DNA of 64,000 bases. Source: Kitasatospora herbaricolor (GTDB taxonomy: Bacteria > Actinomycetota > Actinomycetes > Streptomycetales > Streptomycetaceae). Below the pieces are notes generated by a model. That model made no database searches. It was not told the DNA's origin and was given only the letters and a program-made list of their open reading frames with translations. Positions 61,053 through 64,000 of the stretch are shown piece by piece; the first letter of the stretch is position 1, and each line of letters starts with the position of its first letter. The DNA lies in contig NZ_JAUSVA010000002.1 in NCBI RefSeq assembly GCF_030813695.1, positions 2,604,001 to 2,668,000 of the forward strand, written 5' to 3'. The position numbers and the translations under genes are program-made.

Positions 61053-62432
61053 TCAGCCCGCCCGGCGGGTGTCGGCGACGCAACGGCCGCCCTCGCTGCG
61101 GTAGCTCCAGGCGGCGCCGTCGGTGACCAGCTCGCGGACGGCGGTCAGGAACCGGTCCAGGTGCTCGTCCGGGGTGCCGGCGCCGAAGCTGACCCGGATC
61201 GCGTTCAGGCTGCGCTCGCCGGGCAGCGAGGCCTCCGGCGCGCCGCACTCGGACGGCGGGGCCTCCTCGCCGCCGAGCAGGGTGCGGACCAGCGGGTGGG
61301 CGCAGAACAGGCCGTCGCGCACACCGATGCCGTACTCGGCGGAGAGCGCCGCCGAGAAGTGCGAGCTGTTCCAGCCCTGGACGACGAAGGAGACCACGCC
61401 CACCCGGGCGACGTCGGTGAGCAGCGGGGTGTCCCCGAACAGGCTGAGCACCTTGACCTCGGGGATCTCGGCCAGGCCGGCCTTGAGGCGGGCGATCAGC
61501 TGCTGCTCGCGGGCCTCCAGCGCGTCGAAGCCGGCCTCGCTCAGCGCCCGGCAGGCGGCGGCGATGGCGTAGGCGCCGATCACGTTCGGGGAGCCGGCCT
61601 CGTGGCGGGCCGGGCCGGAGTTCCACTCGACGGCGACCGAGCCGTCCACCTCGCGGGCCACGGTGCGGGTGGCGCCGCCACCGGCCAGGTACGGCTCGGC
61701 GGCGTCCAGCCAGTCACGACGGCCGGCCAGCACGCCCGAGCCGAACGGCGCGTACAGCTTGTGGCCGGAGAAGGCGACCCAGTCCACGTCCAGCTCGCGG
61801 ACCGAGACCCGGTGGTGCGGGGCGAGCTGGGCGGCGTCCAGGACGACCCGGGCGCCGTGGCGGTGGGCGGTGCGGGTGAGTTCGGCGACCGGCCACAGCT
61901 CGCCGGTGACGTTGGAGGCGCCGGTGACGCAGAACAGCTTCGGGCCCTCGCCCGCGCCGGCCAGCGCCTCGTCCAGCGCGGCGACCGCCTCGGCGTGCGA
62001 GCGCGGGGCCCGCAGGTAGGAGACGGCGACCCCCTCGCGGCGCCAGGGCAGCAGCGAGGCGTGGTGCTCGGTCTCGAAGACGAAGACCCGGGTGCCGGCG
62101 GGCAGGGCGCCCGCCAGCAGGTTCAGCGAGTCGGTGGTGGCGCGGGTGAAGACCACCTGGTCGCCCTCGCGCAGGTCGAGGAACTCCCCGACGGTGCGGC
62201 GGCTCTGCTCGAACAGGTCGGTGGACAGCTGCGAGAGGTAGCCGGCGCCGCGGTGCACGCTGCCGTAGTAGGGGGCGTAGGCGGCGACGTCGTCCCAGAC
62301 CCGCTGGAGCGCTGGGGAGCTGGCGGCGTAGTCCAGGGCGGCGTAGGCGACCTTCTCGCCGTTGACCAGCGGGACCTGGACGTCGTGGCCGAGGACGGCG
62401 AGCGGGGCGCAGAGATCGGTGGTCACAGACAT
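61053..62432 (-). CDS. PLP-dependent class V aminotransferase / cysteine desulfurase-like enzyme
   Basis: 459 residues. Class V aminotransferase fold: YLDYAASS-like ALDYAASSPALQ, SVHRGAGYLSQLS, FTRATTDSLNLLA, FETEHHASLLPW, VVLDAAQLAPH and the PLP lysine in FSGHKLYAPFGSG. It resembles the isopenicillin epimerase/desulfurase branch; no IscS-type mobile Cys loop is evident. GAGGAG lies nine bases before the ATG. The SAM-IV riboswitch in its leader implies a role in sulfur or methionine metabolism. Confidence 0.9.
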   Translation of the reverse strand: MSVTTDLCAPLAVLGHDVQVPLVNGEKVAYAALDYAASSPALQRVWDDVAAYAPYYGSVHRGAGYLSQLSTDLFEQSRRTVGEFLDLREGDQVVFTRATTDSLNLLAGALPAGTRVFVFETEHHASLLPWRREGVAVSYLRAPRSHAEAVAALDEALAGAGEGPKLFCVTGASNVTGELWPVAELTRTAHRHGARVVLDAAQLAPHHRVSVRELDVDWVAFSGHKLYAPFGSGVLAGRRDWLDAAEPYLAGGGATRTVAREVDGSVAVEWNSGPARHEAGSPNVIGAYAIAAACRALSEAGFDALEAREQQLIARLKAGLAEIPEVKVLSLFGDTPLLTDVARVGVVSFVVQGWNSSHFSAALSAEYGIGVRDGLFCAHPLVRTLLGGEEAPPSECGAPEASLPGERSLNAIRVSFGAGTPDEHLDRFLTAVRELVTDGAAWSYRSEGGRCVADTRRAG

Positions 62433-62482
62433 GGGAGTGCACTCCTCTGAGGTCAGGACCCCGGGAGTGCGAGTACGCCGGT

Positions 62483-62600
62483 GGTCCGCGCTTGCCACGC
62501 GGACGGACTGCCGCGTGACCCGGTCCTCACCCAGGGCACCCCGCCACGGACGGAGGGTTGCCGGACAGCAAGCTGGGGCTTGTCGCTGTCACTCATGACC
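62483..62600 (-). ncRNA. SAM-IV riboswitch
   Basis: Read on the minus strand, the actinobacterial SAM-IV aptamer is nearly canonical: GGTCATGAGTGACAGCG, CAAGCCCCAGCTTGCTG, CCGGCAACCCTCC, GGCGGGGTGCCCTGGGTGA, GGACC, and the 3' pseudoknot part GGCAAGCGCGGACC. It lies 50 bases upstream of the class V aminotransferase start and should repress it when S-adenosylmethionine is plentiful. Confidence 0.95.
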
Positions 62601-62686
62601 TGGCGAAAACATTAGGTGGCGCCCGCCTGATGGTCAAACAGGAGTCCGGCATGTGGACGGGCGGCGGCCTCCGGCCGGCACGGCGA

Positions 62687-62715
62687 AGGCCCGCGGAGCG
62701 TCGCTCCGCGGGCCT
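62687..62715 (-). terminator. Terminator after trpD, 14-bp arms
   Basis: AGGCCCGCGGAGCG pairs with CGCTCCGCGGGCCT with a single unpaired central base, 22 bases past the trpD stop. GC-rich hairpin with no T-run. Confidence 0.8.
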
Positions 62716-62736
62716 CGGACGCCTCGGCGCCGGCGG

Positions 62737-63813
62737 TCAGCGCCGGCTGCTGGCCTCGGCCCAGTGCTTCAGCAGGGCCTGCGCCGCGCCCGAGTCGACG
62801 GCCTCGGCGGCCCGCGCCATCCCGGCCGCCAGCTGCTCGGCCAGCGGTGCCCCGGTCAGGTCGAGCGCCACCAGGGCGGCCGCGGTGTTCAGCAGCACGG
62901 CGTCCCGGACGGGCCCGCGCTCCCCCGCCAGCAGCCGGCGCGCGACGTCCGCGTTGTAGGCGGCGTCCGCCCCGCGCAGCGCCTCGATGCCGACCGGCTC
63001 GATGCCGACCTCGCGCGGGTCGAAGGAGGTCTCGGTGACCACACCGCCCTGCACGATCCAGACCCGGGAGGTGGTGGAGATGGTCAGCTCGTCCAGGCCG
63101 TCGTCGCCGCGGAACACCAGCGCGGTCGAGCCGCGGCGGGCCAGTACGCCGGCGATCAGCCCGGCCAGCCGGGTGTCGAAGCAGCCGACCGCGTGGGCGG
63201 TCACCCGGGCCGGGTTGGTGAGCGGGCCGAGGATGTTGAAGGCCGTCGGTACGCCGAGCTCGGCCCGGGCGGTCGCGGCGTGCCGCATCGCCGGGTGGAA
63301 CTTCGCCGCGAAACAGAAGGTCAGGCCGACCTCCTCGGCGATGTCGGCCACCCGCGCGGCCCTCAGGTCGAGGCTGATGCCGAGCTTCTCCAGCACGTCC
63401 GAGGAGCCGCTCGCCGAGGAGGCGGCGCGGTTGCCGTGCTTGACCACCTTGGCACCTGCGGCGGCCGCGACGATCGCCGACATGGTGGAGATGTTGACGG
63501 TCTTGGCGCGGTCGCCGCCGGTGCCCACGATGTCGACGGCCGGGCCGGGGATGTGCAGCGGCTCGGCGTGCGCGTACATCGCGTCGACCAGGCCGGTGAT
63601 CTCGTCGACCGTCTCGCCCTTGGCCCGCAGCGCCACCATGAAGCCGGCCACCTGCGCGGGGCTGGCCTCGCCGCTCATGATCTGGTCCATCGCCCAGGCG
63701 GTGTCGTCCTGGGTGAGGTCCTCGCCCCTCAGCAGTGCGGACAGGAGATCCGGCCAGACGCGGACCACCTGCACGGGGTCGTTGCCGCCGTTCGCAGGGT
63801 GCGCGTTCACCAT
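62737..63813 (-). CDS. trpD: Anthranilate phosphoribosyltransferase
   Basis: Second step of tryptophan synthesis: anthranilate plus phosphoribosyl pyrophosphate to phosphoribosyl-anthranilate. 358 residues. PRPP motif [57 protein letters not shown] and GPLTNPA. The product of TrpEG (32513-34477) is its substrate. ATG with GGAG six bases upstream. In M. tuberculosis trpD (Rv2192c) also sits just past the NlpC/P60 genes. Confidence 0.96.
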   Translation of the reverse strand: MVNAHPANGGNDPVQVVRVWPDLLSALLRGEDLTQDDTAWAMDQIMSGEASPAQVAGFMVALRAKGETVDEITGLVDAMYAHAEPLHIPGPAVDIVGTGGDRAKTVNISTMSAIVAAAAGAKVVKHGNRAASSASGSSDVLEKLGISLDLRAARVADIAEEVGLTFCFAAKFHPAMRHAATARAELGVPTAFNILGPLTNPARVTAHAVGCFDTRLAGLIAGVLARRGSTALVFRGDDGLDELTISTTSRVWIVQGGVVTETSFDPREVGIEPVGIEALRGADAAYNADVARRLLAGERGPVRDAVLLNTAAALVALDLTGAPLAEQLAAGMARAAEAVDSGAAQALLKHWAEASSRR

Positions 63814-64000
63814 GGCTGACTCCAGCTCTCGTCAGTGTCGCCGGAAGGGCTCCGGGAACCAGGAGGCCAGCCTATCCAGCGGCGCGGCAGGGCAGCCCAC
63901 GCCCGCGCCCCTCTTCTCTAGTACTGAGACAGCGGTGCCGCAGCGGCAGTACCCACGGACGTGCCGCAGGAGCGGCGCCGGGCCGTCGCCCGCGGCGGGA
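63814..64000. other. Upstream region of trpD
   Basis: 187 bases to the window end, probably with the trpD promoter. No coding frame supported and nothing else recognised. In related genomes cytochrome bc-complex genes follow, but none is visible here. Confidence 0.4.

Larger units (their letters stand above)
62433..62736. other. Intergenic region with SAM-IV riboswitch and trpD terminator
   Basis: 304 bases holding the SAM-IV aptamer (62483-62600) on the minus strand and the trpD terminator hairpin (62687-62715). The aminotransferase promoter should lie near 62600-62640, an A/T-richer stretch. No gene. Confidence 0.7.

Overview
The window is a GC-rich (about 70-75% by eye) actinobacterial chromosome segment, most likely from a Streptomyces or Kitasatospora species. 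The evidence is strong third-position G/C, frequent GTG and TTG starts, ATGA and GTGA start-stop overlaps, and gene content and order that resemble the Streptomyces coelicolor SCO2090-SCO2147 region. Gene names and neighbourhood comparisons are from memory of these families, since no search could be run. It is core chromosome: no integrase, transposase, phage gene, CRISPR array, rRNA or tRNA was seen.

Layout. 1-3606: minus-strand division genes ftsI (cut by the window edge), ftsL and rsmH. 4264-10069: beta-carbonic anhydrase, then a MoxR / DUF58 / TgpA-type transglutaminase operon. 10243-18171: small membrane protein, methyltransferase, HEPN-family protein, DUF4126 membrane protein, CrtI-like oxidoreductase, a GT-C-like membrane protein and a Gln-rich membrane protein. 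18278-27217: metF, a polyprenyl diphosphate synthase, and the thiamine genes thiE, thiO, thiS and thiG. A TPP riboswitch precedes thiO, and an Rv2175c-like DNA-binding protein and a PASTA Ser/Thr kinase lie alongside. 27463-30634: FAD-linked oxidase, sulfite-oxidase-like protein, bacterioferritin and bacterioferritin-associated ferredoxin with a candidate iron box. 30872-34477: class II DAHP synthase divergent from a trp leader peptide, an attenuator and a fused TrpE-TrpG. 34592-36528: a two-component system matching MacR/MacS. 36563-46920: acyltransferase, esterase, membrane protein, lipoprotein, nuclease-like protein, ROK glucokinase, degenerate ArsA-like ATPase, SRPBCC protein and acyl-CoA synthetase. 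46989-57226: two zinc-ribbon membrane proteins, PimB'-like and GT87 glycosyltransferases, a gluzincin-type protein and three tandem NlpC/P60 hydrolases, one behind a ydaO (c-di-AMP) riboswitch. 57593-63813: NYN-domain protein, zinc-ribbon protein, rhomboid protease, Lrp ligand-binding-domain protein, a class V aminotransferase behind a SAM-IV riboswitch, and trpD.

Themes. Much of the window serves the cell envelope: septal peptidoglycan synthesis, peptidoglycan hydrolases, phosphatidylinositol mannoside-type glycosyltransferases, polyprenyl supply and envelope-sensing regulators. Chorismate and tryptophan supply (DAHP synthase, TrpEG, TrpD) is the second theme. Regulation is unusually RNA-rich, with TPP, c-di-AMP and SAM-IV riboswitches and a Trp attenuator in 64 kb. 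The strongest new regulatory lead is a perfect 16-bp inverted repeat at 13213-13228. It matches the MacR operator consensus as I remember it, and it lies upstream of a DUF4126 membrane protein about 21 kb from the macR gene.
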